A stretch of DNA of 64,000 nt, from NCBI RefSeq assembly GCF_018991925.1, contig NW_024737042.1:20336795-20400794 (forward strand), in the 5' to 3' direction. A model generated the notes under the pieces. It saw only the letters and a program-made list of their open reading frames with translations, had not been told where the DNA came from and did not search any database. This DNA comes from Homarus americanus. Taxonomy: Eukaryota > Arthropoda > Malacostraca > Decapoda > Nephropidae. Below, piece after piece: positions 20,681 to 32,441 of the stretch. Both the position numbers and the translations under genes were made by a program. Position 1 is the first letter of the stretch. Every line of letters begins with the position of its first letter.

Positions 20681-21550
20681 AGTGACAATTTCACGCTCCA
20701 GGGATGCAGACAACGTCTTTACCCCCTCACGAGACAAGTGCACTCCGTCGCGACAGTACAGGTAGTCGTTGCCATAGAATCGTTGCCAGTTATCAATGAA
20801 TGCCCAACTATTGTTTCCACAATGTTTTTCCAGTCGGCAATTAATAGCAATTGCCCTGGACAGCCATTCACGACCAACCCCTCTTCTAGGCAAGACACCA
20901 CACACTATCGGGATCCCTCCCCTATCTCTAATCTTCCCCAGCGCCTCCCTATACCTCTTGAAAAGTTCCTCACTCCTAACCTTACCTATGTCGTTTCCTC
21001 CCACACTTAGACACACTACTGGATTGGTACCCTCCCCTGACAAAACTCTGTCTAACCTCTCGGCTACATGCCCTATCCCAGCCCCAGGAAAACACACCCT
21101 AGTCCTACGTTTCCTATCTCTCCCACAAAAAGCCCTATCCATAAACCTCACCTGGCTGTCACCAACTACCACGACCTTACCTGTGGGCAGGGTTTGTACA
21201 ACTGCCCTTTCCTCTCCTTGATCCATACCGTCCTGCCTCTTCTCTTCCTCTCCAGCTTCCTGCAGCACCTGGTAAGGGTTACTGCACTCCACACCCTGGT
21301 CAGCTTTCCTAAGCATGACCCTAGTCCCCTTGGAGACAACCACTCTCCACGCCTGCTCCTCCTTCGCAGGTGTCCTGCTAGGCAGGACACCTACCTGAAG
21401 GAGTTCCGTCCTGAGGGCTTCATTTTCCCCCTTTAGAGTGTCAACCTCACTCCTCAACTGCCCCAGCTGCCTTAACAGCGTGGCAAGGAGGTCGTCTTTC
21501 CCCACACTCCCCTCCTCTTCTCCCACGACACAACGATCCAAAGCGGCCAT
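20657..21550 (-). CDS. CR1-like ORF1 with SGNH esterase domain
   Basis: Intact frame of 297 codons from ATG 21550 to TAG 20659-20657. The N-terminus has a leucine-rich coiled coil (about residues 20-50, LRQLGQLRSEVDTLKGENEAL), expected for multimerisation. From about residue 120 it has an SGNH-hydrolase-like domain: VVVGDSQ (Ser), a Gly near FPGAGIG, SVGGND (Asn), and DGVHLS (Asp/His). Esterase-bearing ORF1 proteins are known from CR1-like LINEs; the substrate is unsettled. It follows a 75-bp 5' UTR and overlaps the ORF2 frame. This is the best-preserved protein-coding region in the window. Confidence 0.88.
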   Translation of the reverse strand: MAALDRCVVGEEEGSVGKDDLLATLLRQLGQLRSEVDTLKGENEALRTELLQVGVLPSRTPAKEEQAWRVVVSKGTRVMLRKADQGVECSNPYQVLQEAGEEEKRQDGMDQGEERAVVQTLPTGKVVVVGDSQVRFMDRAFCGRDRKRRTRVCFPGAGIGHVAERLDRVLSGEGTNPVVCLSVGGNDIGKVRSEELFKRYREALGKIRDRGGIPIVCGVLPRRGVGREWLSRAIAINCRLEKHCGNNSWAFIDNWQRFYGNDYLYCRDGVHLSREGVKTLSASLEREIVTLKGGFRQ

Positions 21551-21624
21551 TTTCCTTGGTCTCTAACGGGAGCGCGATCGGGCACGACCTTCTCCAAGCT
21601 GGGTCAGAGGTCAACTGAGCTGGG

Positions 21625-23558
21625 TCTCTTTCACAAGTCGACTTCTCTAAGTTGATGTTGTTAAGGCTGTATACATTATAAGTATTTGTTCTTCCAATAT
21701 TAAGTACGCTGCACTTGCTGGTGTTGAATTTCATTTGCCATTTTTCAGACCACCCCTGCAGTTTATTTAGATCCTCCTGTAATGCATTTGCATCCTGCCC
21801 TGAATTAATTTGCCGCCCTATTTTGGTGTCATCCGCAAACTTGCTTATGTCACTGCTGATCCCAGTATCTACATCGTTTATGTAGATTATGAACAAGAGT
21901 GGGCCTAGTACTGACCCCTGGGGAACCCCACTGTTTACACGGCCCCACTCGGATTTAACACCATCTACGCTGACCCTCTGCGTTCTATCAGTGAGCCATG
22001 ATTTTATCCAATTTAAAACTTTCCCTTCGATACCAGGAGCCAAAATTTTTCTCAGAAGCCTCTGATGCGGTACTCTGTCAAATGCTTTGCTAAAGTCTAA
22101 GTAAATATCATCGTAATTTTCGTCATTATCTACTACCTCGAAGACTTTCCTGAAAAACCTTAGCAGATTTGTTAGACAAGATTTTCCCTTTGTAAACCCA
22201 TGTTGAGAGTCGTAGATTAATTTGCTTTTCTCTAGATGCGATCGGATGCTATCTGCTATAATTGATTCAAGAAATTTCCCCACTACTGACGTCAAACTGA
22301 TCGGCCGGTAATTTGACGCTGATGCTCTGTCTCCTTTTTTGAATATGGGTACTACATTTGCCTGTTTCCACAAGTCTGGCACAACTCCAGTGTCTAATGC
22401 TTTTGTAAATAAGTTTACGAGGGGTCCACTAATCTGTTCCCTACACTCTTTCAAGACTCGAGGGAAAATTTCATCCGGCCCTGGGGATTTTGTTTTCTTT
22501 AGTTTATTTATCTTCTTAAGAACATCCTCTTTTCTGATAGTGATATTCTTTAATTTCTCTTCTTCCTTTCCCTTAAATATCAGTTCCACCTCTGGAATTT
22601 CATCGCAAATTTCTTCTGTGAAAACTGATAAGAAGTAGCTGTTCAATGCTTTGCTTATTTCTTCACTGCCATTTATCACTTCTCCCCTCCCTGACTTTAA
22701 AGGCCCAACTTTGTCCTTGACCTTTGTCCTATATACCTGGAAAAATCCCTTGGGATTCGCCTTGGATTCTCTTGCTATTTTGATTTCATAGTCTCTCTTT
22801 GCTTTCCTTACATTTTTCTTAACATTCCTAGATAGTTCATTATACCTGTTTCTGAGCTGCTCCTCCCCTCCCTTTAATTTCTTATATATTCCTTTCTTTA
22901 TTCCTATGTCATGTTTAAGTTTTCTGGTCATCCACCTTGGCTCATTCTTATTTGACCTAATTTTTCTGTATAGTATATTTTGTTCTTGTGCTTTATGTAG
23001 TATACTAGTGAATATATTATAGTCATGATCAATTGTTGTGTCATCTATGACCTCACCCCTTCCTACTGGGGACTGACATGACTGTTCCCAGGTGACCTCA
23101 CCTAGGTACCTTCTTAATCCCTGATAATCCACCAACCGAAAGTTTGGGACTCTGACCATATTGTCATTGTTTATCGTTTCCCAATTTAGGGTGAACCTGA
23201 TTTCTCTGTGATCACTGTTACCTAGTTCTTCCCCTACTGTGATATCTCTGATAATATTTTCTTTATTTGTTAATACTAGGTCTAATATATTGTCACCTCT
23301 AGTAGGTTCTGTAATTAGTTGTTTCAAAAAATTGTCCTGTACTGCGTCTAGGAAGTCTTCAGATTCATAGTCGCCTACAATGTTGTCCCAGTCAATATTT
23401 CTGAAGTTGAAATACCCCATAATGCATAGGTTGTTATATTTTGCTGCCCTACTCATTTCCTGCCATATGGGCTGAGCTGCTGCTTTGCCAAGACTTGGGG
23501 GCCTGTAAATCACTCCCATAATTAGTTTTTCTCTTCCTTCCGTGATTTCTACCCACAC
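21625..23558 (-). pseudogene. CR1-like ORF2 (endonuclease + RT), host copy, 5' part
   Basis: Long open minus-strand frame from the later endonuclease (GVIYRPPSLGK, MGYFNFRNIDWD, where the usual GDFN reads GYFN) through RT motifs: [42 protein letters not shown] and SKFADDTK (catalytic, intact). It ends at the junction STCERD; residues beyond 21625 come from the inserted element's 5' UTR and ORF1 region. The beginning (23558-23900) has frame breaks. Confidence 0.85.
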
Positions 23559-23980
23559 ACACTCGGTTCCTATTTCACCCTTTATTGAATTATTAATACA
23601 ACATTTTAATGTATCCTTGACGAAGAGTGCGACCCCAACCCCCCTTCCAACCTTCCCTGTCTTAATGAAAAAGGTTGTACCCTTCTATGTGGTACTCTGA
23701 TAAAAAAAATTTGCTCGCCAGATTCATCCAAGTTTCGGTGATTGCTATGACGTCTACATTCTCGGTACATACAACATCTCAGCAAGTCTATTTTATTTCT
23801 AACGCTCCTACTGTTTGTATAGTATACATTTAAACCCACCCCTCCCTGGTCCTGTTTTACCCCTTGTCTCGAGCAACCAATTTTACTTCCCAGGACCTGT
23901 TTTTTTTTTTACTCCCACTTTCCCCGACCTCTCTCTACTGGCGAAACCCCCCCTTCGGAGTGACAAATTCACGCTCCACA
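23559..23980 (-). pseudogene. CR1-like endonuclease start, broken
   Basis: LNVYYTNSRSVRNKIDLL is visible, then frameshifts. ORF1 is lost; sequence homologous to the ORF1/ORF2 boundary reaches about 23980. Confidence 0.75.
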
Positions 23981-23984
23981 TTGA

Positions 23985-24204
23985 CGTTCCAGGTTTTTAG
24001 TTGTAAGGGAATTTGAGAGAAATTTTTGTGAAATGGTTATACTAAGAGATTCTTATTGTCATGGGTGGGCTTGGGATCAGTTCTATAAAAAGATTTCTTA
24101 CTAATGTTCAGGCATTTGTCTATGAAAGATCTAGGGTATTTAAGGTTTGAGACAATATTATAGATATATTTATATTCCTCATCAATGAATTCCGGGCTGC
24201 AAAT
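23985..24204 (-). pseudogene. PLE coding fragment
   Basis: Minus-strand reading gives EFIDEEYKYIYNIVSNLKYP and a DKCLNISKKSFY block, homologous to the EFIEEELKNILPIAQ region of the PLE at 14640. It ends at about 23985, where the CR1 5' truncation lies. Confidence 0.72.
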
Positions 24205-24322
24205 TAGTACGGTCATTACCTAATACCTGACCATTGTGGACCTGATCTCACCCTCCTCTGTATATATACACACCTTGTTTTGTACTTCTCCTTAGTCTGT
24301 ACTCACCCCTGAAGATGTGTGT
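24205..24322 (+). mobile_element. PLE terminus in inverted orientation
   Basis: The plus strand carries TACGGTCATTACC, ACCTGACCATTGTGGACC and CTCACCCCTGAAGATGTG, as at 673-812. It runs into a short (TG)n. It points the opposite way to the adjacent PLE coding fragment, like an inverted terminal repeat. Confidence 0.75.
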
Positions 24323-24336
24323 GTGTGTGTGAATAC

Positions 24337-24404
24337 AACCGGTCGGAATTCTACCTATTGGCGTTTTTGAGTTATAGTGGATGGTAATGCAGTGGAAGCG
24401 CCCC
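24337..24404. repeat. Left copy of a long-range direct repeat
   Basis: About 65 bp (GGTCGGAATTCTACCTATTG...GCAGTGGAAGCG) repeated at 27537-27612 with a few differences. The copies bracket about 3.1 kb. Confidence 0.8.
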
Positions 24405-27400
24405 TCAGAGAATACCGAACAAGCACCAACAGAATAAATAAAAGTATTTTCCGTGACGTTGGAATAGCTAGTACCTGTGATTGGGGTTAATGAGACGCAC
24501 TGGTAAAAGATAACACTTTTATTCCTTCCAACACTACAGACGGAATCAATAATTGTACACAAGCACTAGAGTACTTCTTAGCATAGCTTACTACACTACA
24601 ATAGGAAACAAAGTTGTACATGGTATCAACAAAATTATTTAAAGATATTAATTGCATCCGAAAAGAACTAATAATGCAGCAGTACTACATACACCAGAAC
24701 GACGAACTCATCTGAAACAATTCCTTCGTACATCCTACATCACTTAGTGGCACAGAAAACATTAAAAATATATTACTTGCATCAATGAAAATGCCTAAAG
24801 TGCCTCCGACAAAAATATAGCAATCCCTGAGGAATAGAAATCCTGATTTAGTCATACTACACAAGAACATGGATCACTCATAGCCTGTCTAGAATGACCC
24901 ACAAAATACTATAATCCTAACTACACAGAACCCGAAGGCTGTAACTACTAACCTGCCAGGTGGCAGGCATTTACAAGAAACCGAGAAAATCAACTCATGA
25001 CCCGTCAGGCAGACTGGTGTTCCGCTGTTTTTTCATTACTCTTTCTAGGTTCAGGAGTCATGATTGCATTTCTCCACCAACACCCGTAACATGCTTCACA
25101 CATAAGTTCAGAATGCACCCGTACTTTAAAGTGATACAGAATTCACCAATTCTTGAAGAGGATCTTCTACGTCCCATATATGCAATCAACCATGAGGAAC
25201 GTTGATTTCACACCTGGACTTTATTCTAATCACATTTCACCCAATACTGGGGAGATGAATTATCTCTGTGTAATCACTGGAATTCCCGGTCCCAGCCTGT
25301 GACCTTTCATTCCCTCAGTCTGCACCCAGTACTTCATGGACAGGAAGAGAGCGACCGTCTGCCCGCCTAGTTATGCCAGCTCCGAGTACAACCAGATGAA
25401 CCCTGCCCAGCTGAGGGAGGGGTTCTACTTTACCATCAATAAGATTTTTCACTGACTAACTGAGGAGATATGTGGGTAGTTCTTATGGTGTTGTATGAGC
25501 CTAGGTGGGGAGATTCGATGAACCAGCTAGACCACATCCAAGCTCTGCAATCAGTCACGGTAGTTTGGTAAATAGGGACACCTGTCTGCTCGCTGGCAGG
25601 GTGGGTATCCACCCTGTGAGTAACCAGCTATGTCTTTCAAACCACCATCACCATCAACCACCAACCAAATGGGGGGTCTCGTGACCCTGCAAAAGTAGTG
25701 CTTTGTTAACTACTGTTAAATTCTTCTCCGCCCTATCTAAACACTGTCTCAGATCAAATAAGGATTTACTTGCTACAAGGATGAACGTGCGGTAAGGAGC
25801 GAGGCCACGCGGTCGCTTCCTCATGGAGCGCGTATCTAGACGTCCGTCTGGGCCATTGACCGTGACTTACTGAGGCCGGTCAACGCTTGCATATCTCAGG
25901 GCACTCGCCTACCACTCCCCTCCCATGACGTCATCTATCCGCGTATTTTTTATAGTTTCAGTTTCCTTGGGACACACGTAACATATTCTGAACTGGGAAA
26001 CTATCCACTATAGCTTTAAATTTTATAATTGTCCCTTAACTTCATGAATCGTGTGTACATTAATTCGATAAAGTACATTTAAATTTATATAGACCTAGTT
26101 CAAAATGCTTCCACCCCCTGACTGAGGGAATTGTTTGGAGGTTTTGTCTTAACTTGCCACAAGACATGATTGCTTCAGCCTGGCCCACTTATGTTTCCCT
26201 GTTCGACAGATCGTTCATTTTTGTTCTAACGCCTCTAAATATCTCATTAAAATTTCTGAATATTATAATCGACCCCCCTAAAAAAAGACAGCACTGTCCT
26301 CATGTGCGGAGAGAAAAAAGTATGCATACGACCCCCCAGAGGAGACCTGCTCTATTAACTGCATCTCACACCTGCGACATGCTGAAGCAGCAATTCCGTC
26401 CTCCGACTTTCAGCACCCCTGTTGATGCTAGTTTTTCTTTTTTCCCCTCTGACAATCGATCCCCCTAAAGGAAGACAGCACTGTCTTCATGTGTTGAAAG
26501 AACAACATAGAGCCACCTTCAAATTTGCATGATTCCAAATCACAAGCCAGCAAACTCCGCTTTTTGCCTTCAGTAGTCCTTGAAATTGAGAAATGTTGTA
26601 AAAAAAATACCAATTCCAATCAAGCACTCTCCCCTTTTGCCTGGCCCTTGAAATTAGAGAACCGGTGTCAAAAAATAATAATCGACCCATCTCAAGCGCT
26701 CTCACGTCTGTAGCTCCTAACACTACAACGATCGAGTCAATCCACGCCTCCAGCCCTCATGCCGGCAGACCAACCCTATTAGTGAAGCCCTGGCCATTAC
26801 AAACCAATCACATAATCCAGCTCTTGACATCACAACCACAACCCGCACATTCCTGACATAGCCATCTCTCCTATTTTCTCTGCCCTACTCACGACTCCTC
26901 CAAAACTCACCTATTCCCAGTCTCTGCCACGCTTGCTAGCTTCACCCTTGGCAACCTGTCTGTTTCTCGTTATCATGCACACCTGAACTGTATTTGGCCG
27001 GCTTCGTCGTCTTCTCTCAGCTTGAGGGCTCGATCGACCTCTCTGAACTACTTACCTAACTCTTGCCCTGCCTTACTGTTGAACTTAGAAATGGTCAACC
27101 CGGCCCCAAAACTAACATGGTGTTTCCTAACTTCACCCATGCTGTGTTTTACAGAATGTTTCTACTCTGTCTGGTGCATCTCCCACTCAGCAAGGTGTAA
27201 TCAGTGTTCCCCCTCTACTTTTCCACTTGGGCCTGATATTCCCCCTTAATTCCTCCCTTGACTGCTGGATATGTGCCTGATGCTCCGCCCTTGTTTCCTC
27301 CCTGAACCGTTGAATGTATGTCTGATGCTCCCAAGTGAACTTGTTCACCCATGCCTGATAATCCCTCCTTAGGTCTACGCAATCCTCTCCCAGATGTTGC

Positions 27401-27536
27401 CACTTGTGTTTCTCCTGGTTGCACGGTCTCTTGAGCTCAATCCCTATCATTAGTGGCCAAAACATGATTGTGTTCATTATCCCAACCACAGGACTACCAG
27501 TCACGATAAAACTGCGCTCTACTACCAGTTGTAACT
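24405..27536. other. Unassigned stretch between direct repeats
   Basis: No recognised gene. It holds a perfect hairpin CAGGGTGG/CCACCCTG (25597-25604 with 25609-25616). Local degenerate repeats lie near 26270-26330 and 26450-26510, sharing AAGACAGCACTGTC. A minus-strand frame of 105 codons at 27187-27504 has a degenerate repeat of the type HQTYIQRFREE / HQAHIQQSREE. That frame could be a relic of an LTR-element gag, but I cannot confirm it. Confidence 0.45.
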
Positions 27537-27612
27537 GGTCGGAATTCTACCTATTGGGGTTTTTGAGTTATAGTGGATGGTAAAGCAGTGGAAGCGTGCA
27601 TTGGAAGCGCCC
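27537..27612. repeat. Right copy of the long-range direct repeat
   Basis: Matches 24337-24404 apart from a few substitutions and a short insertion near 27598-27607. It is followed directly by (TA)n. Confidence 0.8.
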
Positions 27613-27803
<191 letters not shown>

Positions 27804-27817
27804 AGAATGGAGAAACT

Positions 27818-28578
27818 TTAAGCGGGCCTATTGACCCATTCATCCCCTACTCTATTTCCAAACCAGTGTTTACGTATTTCACTCCGAAATCTAAATTTGT
27901 CTAATTTAAAACCATTGTTACGAGTTCGCTCCTGGTTGGGCAGTTTGAGTACCTTTGTAATGTCCCCTTTGTTTAACCCTGACTTCCATTTATACACCTC
28001 TATCATGTCGCCCCTCACTCTATGTCTCTCGAGGGACTGCAAATTAAGATGCTTTAACCTGTCTCTGTATTCAAGGTTCCTAATTCCCGGGATTAGTCTT
28101 GTCATTTTCCTCTGGATTATTTCCAAGGATTCTATATCCATTCTGTTTTACGGTGACCAGAACTGAACTGCGTAATCCAGGTGAGGTCTCACAAGTGCTA
28201 GATATAATTTTAAGATGACCTAGCTAGTCTTGTAACTAACACTCCTTTGTATGAACCCAAGAACTTTATTAGCCTTGTTACGAGCAAAAACACATTGTTT
28301 ACTTGGCTTAAGATTTCTACTTATCATTACTTCTAAATCTGCCAGTTTTCCGACCATCCGAAATTTTTTTTTAAATCTTCCTGTAGTTTTGCAGAGTCCT
28401 CGTCAGATTTAGTTACACGTCCTATTTTAGTGTCATCAGCAAATTTACTTATGTTGCTCTCTATGCCGATATCTATGTCGTTTATGTATATAATAAATAA
28501 TAATGGTCCAAGTACTGATCCTTGGGGAACTCCACTAGTGACATTGCTCCAATGTGATTTAGTGCCGTTTATGCTCAC
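27818..28578 (-). pseudogene. CR1-like RT, C-terminal half, broken
   Basis: At 28578-28333: [17 protein letters not shown] (motif B) and SKFADDTKIGR (catalytic). At 28141-27818: MTRLIPGIRNLEYRDRLKHL and the C-terminal [10 protein letters not shown]. Frameshifts fall between 28333 and 28141. Confidence 0.83.
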
Positions 28579-28658
28579 TCGTTGTTTCCTGTCCCGTAAC
28601 CAAGCCCTAATCCATTTAAGGATATTACCTTTGATGCCATGCGCTTCTGCCTTTCTAA

Positions 28659-29438
28659 TTAGTCTTTCGTGGGGACTCTGTCGAAGGCTTTGCTGAAGTC
28701 GAGATATACCACATCATAATTGTGCCCCTCGTCCACCGATTCGAAAACTGATGAAAATAATGTTAGCAGATTAGTTAGACATGAACGCCCGCTTGTGAAG
28801 CCATGTTGAGAATCATTGATCAACTTGTGCTTCTCCAGGTGGTTTCGAATAGAGTTTGAAATGATTGATTCTAGTAATATGCCTATTGTTGATGTTAGAC
28901 TGATTGGGCGGTAGTTAGAGGATAGAGATCTATACCCCTTCTTGAAAATTGGTATTACATTCGCTATCCTCCAGGATTCTGGTACTACACCTGTTTTCAA
29001 TGACATGTTAAATAACTTTGCTAAGGGCATACTAAGCTCTTCCTTACATTCCTTTAATACTCTGGCAAATATCTCATCGGGACCAGGTGACTTATTAGGC
29101 TTCAGTTTGTCTATTTGCTTATTAACATGGTTACTAGTCACAACTATCTCGCTTAATTTGTTTTCTTCACTATCTCTGAATAGAGTCGGTGCCTCGGGTA
29201 TCATGTTTAAATTTTCGTTGGTGAAAACTGGTGAAAATTTTTTATTCAGATTATTGCTCATTTCTCCGTCGTTATCAGTTAGCTCGTCGGTATCTGAACG
29301 TATTGGTCCAATCTTATCTCGTGTTTTAGTTTGATACATTTGGTAGAATCCTTTGGGGTTTGTCTTCGCCTCCCTTGCTATCTTCAGTTCATTATTTCTC
29401 TTTGCTTTTCTTATCTCGGTCTTAACCGTACCGGCCAA
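28659..29438 (-). pseudogene. CR1-like RT, N-terminal half
   Basis: Frame with KANPKGF-type lead-in (KTNPKGFYQMYQTK), KSPGPDEIFARVLKE, NVIPIFKKGYRSLSSNYRPIS, GFTSGRSCLTNLL and [14 protein letters not shown] (motif A). A shift near 28660 separates it from motif B. Confidence 0.85.
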
Positions 29439-29585
29439 TACCTTATAATACTCCCGGAGGTAAATTTCGCCACGATTTATCCTTCTACCTATAGCCTTCC
29501 TTTGGCCAATAATGTTCTTTAAATAATTATTTATCCTTTAGGGTCTTTGTTGTCTGATCTAAGTTTTTTGTATGGTATGTTCTCT

Positions 29586-30401
29586 TTATGCATTAAGTAA
29601 CTCGTTATTTAAATTGTCGTGGAACTCGGCAATCTCAGATCCCGTTATCAGGTCCGTGTCATCTGTCAGGTTCACGCCCAAGTGCAACACTCCCTCTCTC
29701 AGCTGCCTCTTTAAACTATCAAAGTTTGCCCTTCTGAAATCTGGGACTTTAATGGAATTTTCCTTACGTCTGACCTGAAATTCTAACTGGAATCTAATTT
29801 CTTTGTGATCGCTGTTTGCAAGTTCGTTCCCCTCCTCGACATTGCTAATGAAGTTTTCTCTGTTCGACAGAACTAAACCGAGCATATTATTACCCCGGGT
29901 GGGTTCGGTTATATGTTGACTTAGGAAACAGTCCTGGATCATTTCGAGGAAATCCTCTGATACTGAGTTACCAGTAAGGTCAGTCCAATCTATTTGACCA
30001 AGGTTAAATTCGCCTACTATACAGACTTTGTTGTGTATGGAAGCCCTGTGCATTTCATCCCAAATAAGTCGCTTATTAACTCTATCAAGATTGGGAGGTC
30101 TACATATTACTCCTATGATTAATTTTTCCCTACCGTCGATTAATTACATCCAAATTGTTTCTGTATTCCGCTCAGTTTTTATTTCCTTATTTATTTCACA
30201 CTTCAGATTATCCCTGACATAGATTGCTACTCCGCCTCCTTTCCTGGACGACCTATCGGTATGGAACAATTTGTAATCCGCAAGTTGGTATTCGACAGGT
30301 AACTCATGTGAGTCTAGGTTGATCCATGTTTCAGTGAATGCTATTATATCGATTTTTTCGGTACATACCAAGGCTCTAATATCATCCATTTTGTTTCTCA
30401 T
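29586..30401 (-). pseudogene. CR1-like endonuclease, broken
   Basis: 30401-30144: RNKMDDIRALVCTE, AFTETWINLD, GGGVAIYVRDN. 30053-29586: a VGEFNLGQIDW segment (catalytic GDFN reads GEFN), SDHKEIRFQLEF. An in-frame stop near 30143 separates the pieces. Confidence 0.82.
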
Positions 30402-30539
30402 ACTTCTACTGTTCGCGTAGTAGACATTTAGGTTAGTCGTGTTCTGAGTCCTCCCTTTGCCGAGTTTAGGTCTTAACTCGCTGTCTAATTTAGCTTTGTC
30501 ATCATGATATTTTGTCTGGTGTTTTCTTTCTTCACTGCT

Positions 30540-30985
30540 TTTAGGAGGAGTAGGAGGAGGGGGCGGAGGGGAATGAAAGAAAGGAAGGGAGGGGTAGGGT
30601 GTGTTGTGGCAGGGATAGATCGCCTAGGAGGAGGGGCTGAGGGAGGCAGGTAGGGAGGTAGGGAGGGAGAGAGGGAGAGAGAATGGGAGGGAGGGAGGGA
30701 GGTAGGGGTAGGGTGTGTTGGAGCAGGGATAGGAAGCTTAGAAAGGGCTGATGGAAATAAGTAGGGAGAGAGGACGGAGGGAGGGTAGGGTGTGTTGGGG
30801 TAGTGATAGGAAGCTTAAGTGAAGGGGCTGAGTGAAAGAAGTGAGGAGGGAGGAGGGAGGAGGGATGGTGTGTTGGGGTAGTGATAGGAAGCTTAAGTGA
30901 AGGGGCTGAGGGAAATAAGTAGGGAGGGAGGGATGGAGGGAGGGAGGTAGGGTGTGTTGGGGTAGGGATAGGAAGCCTACAAATA
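30540..30985. repeat. Purine-rich minisatellite
   Basis: About four to five degenerate units of roughly 80-130 bp. Each has GGTAGGGTGTGTTGG, GGATAGGAAGCTTA and GGGCTGA, separated by GGGA-rich runs. G-rich runs on one strand could form quadruplexes, which I cannot test. Confidence 0.85.
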
Positions 30986-32387
30986 GGGTCCGTAATTGTC
31001 TTGCTTAATCGACATAATGGCGGATGTTATGACTTCCTGCAGCCGTCACGCCTCGGGGACCTGGCTGATGGTGGTGGTGGATTTGATGATACATCTCAAC
31101 GTCGCCTCCAGCCCAGTACAGTAATGCTCCACCTCCGAGCTCCGGTTGCTTGGCTCATACACGGAGAGGGAAAGAGAAAGACAAAAAAGAGGAGACATAA
31201 AGATATTTAAGGAAACAAAGAGAGAAAGGTAAGGCATGAAAGAAAACGTTCAGCGAGAGACAGATTGAAGCTAGCAGAGGGCGAGATAGTGGGAGTCATA
31301 AAGCGTTTATCTAGTTCCTCACTCGATATCCGACTTTTATTTGAAACTGGAGAAATTTTCCATAAACGTAAAACTACCAAACGACTTCCCTGGGACTATA
31401 CTAAACTGAGGTTTATCGCGGGGGCGTAATTATGCTATTCGTGGTCTTGGAACCCTGGAAGGTACAGGGGAAATTTAATAAAATATACCTTAATTTCTCT
31501 CGATACGAGAATGCATGATAGAACAAATTTCTAGATATTAGGAACTGAACAGAGGTTAAGTTGTTGACGTCTTAGACGAGCAACAGCAAATGGTCAAGAG
31601 TTGCCACAGTTGGTTAATTATAGTCATCACGGGAAGGAAAACTTGCTCTCCATAACGTCGACAAACCAACTTCACTCAACATCTGCTCTGCTTAGACAAA
31701 AATCATCCTCATCATAACGGGTTGTAGGTCCTTATATGATTGGAGGCCATTAGGAATAGGGCCCATTAGAAGTGGGACACATTAGAACTGTGGCCCATTA
31801 CGAATAAGGCCCATTACAATAGAGCCTATTAGGATTACGATCCATTAAGATTGAGGCACATTAAGAATGAGGCTCATTAGTACCGGAACTAATCCATATG
31901 GTGAGGCTAGTCTGGGGACCTACCAAGATAGAAGGACATACGGCGAGTTCCTTACACGAAGGACGGAGCACCGCCGCCGGTCACCGTCCACACAACAGAC
32001 CACCATTTTTTTTTTCAGGTTAATATTTATTCATCATTATCATTATTGTATTTGTAGTCGATTGTTATTGCATTTCTGGGATCAATTAAATCTTAAAGAC
32101 GTTACACACGTGTTCACTTACCGATTAAAAAACACAGGTAGTGAGGGATGGCTGTCAGCTCCTCTACTTCACATGCTCCTACACTTGAACGCAACCAAAA
32201 ATTACTGGGCTAATATCCCTCACTCACACTTCCGACTTAAGTTACCTTATACAGTAATGATAGATATTTGTTCTCTCTCTCTCTCTATACTTTGTAATTT
32301 CCTATGTTTATATAAATATCTATGCCATGTAATAGCTTTATGCTGGTCAGTTAGGAACAGGAGTTATCGTGTGTGTGTGTGTGTGTG

Positions 32388-32441
<54 letters not shown>

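Larger units (their letters stand above)
17702..21624 (-). mobile_element. CR1-like LINE, nearly full-length inserted copy
   Basis: About 3.9 kb: a 5' UTR of about 75 bp, ORF1 with esterase, ORF2 with endonuclease and RT, 3' UTR and (ATAAGAAC)n tail at 17702-17727. It lies inside an older relative. ORF2 carries a 1-bp insertion near 19616, an 18-bp deletion near 18585 and a 13-bp deletion near 18795, so it is dead. Confidence 0.88.
17036..23980 (-). mobile_element. CR1-like LINE, host copy (split by a second CR1)
   Basis: The two parts, 21625-23980 (endonuclease and RT) and 17036-17701 (RT C-terminus, 3' UTR and octamer tail), join within the same codon region. The inner copy 17702-21624 interrupts it. 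Compared with the inner copy, about 6 bp (CCCTAG) are missing at the junction and no duplication is seen. The 5' end is truncated at about 23980, so ORF1 is absent. Confidence 0.85.

Noticed and set aside
21447..21624. C-terminal extension of the long CR1 ORF2 frame
   Set aside because: Past 21625 the frame runs through the 5' UTR and ORF1 of the inserted CR1, so the extra residues are a junction artefact and not a fusion protein.
31001..31237. Possible small gene
   Set aside because: Two overlapping short frames on opposite strands, no recognised motif and no splice evidence.
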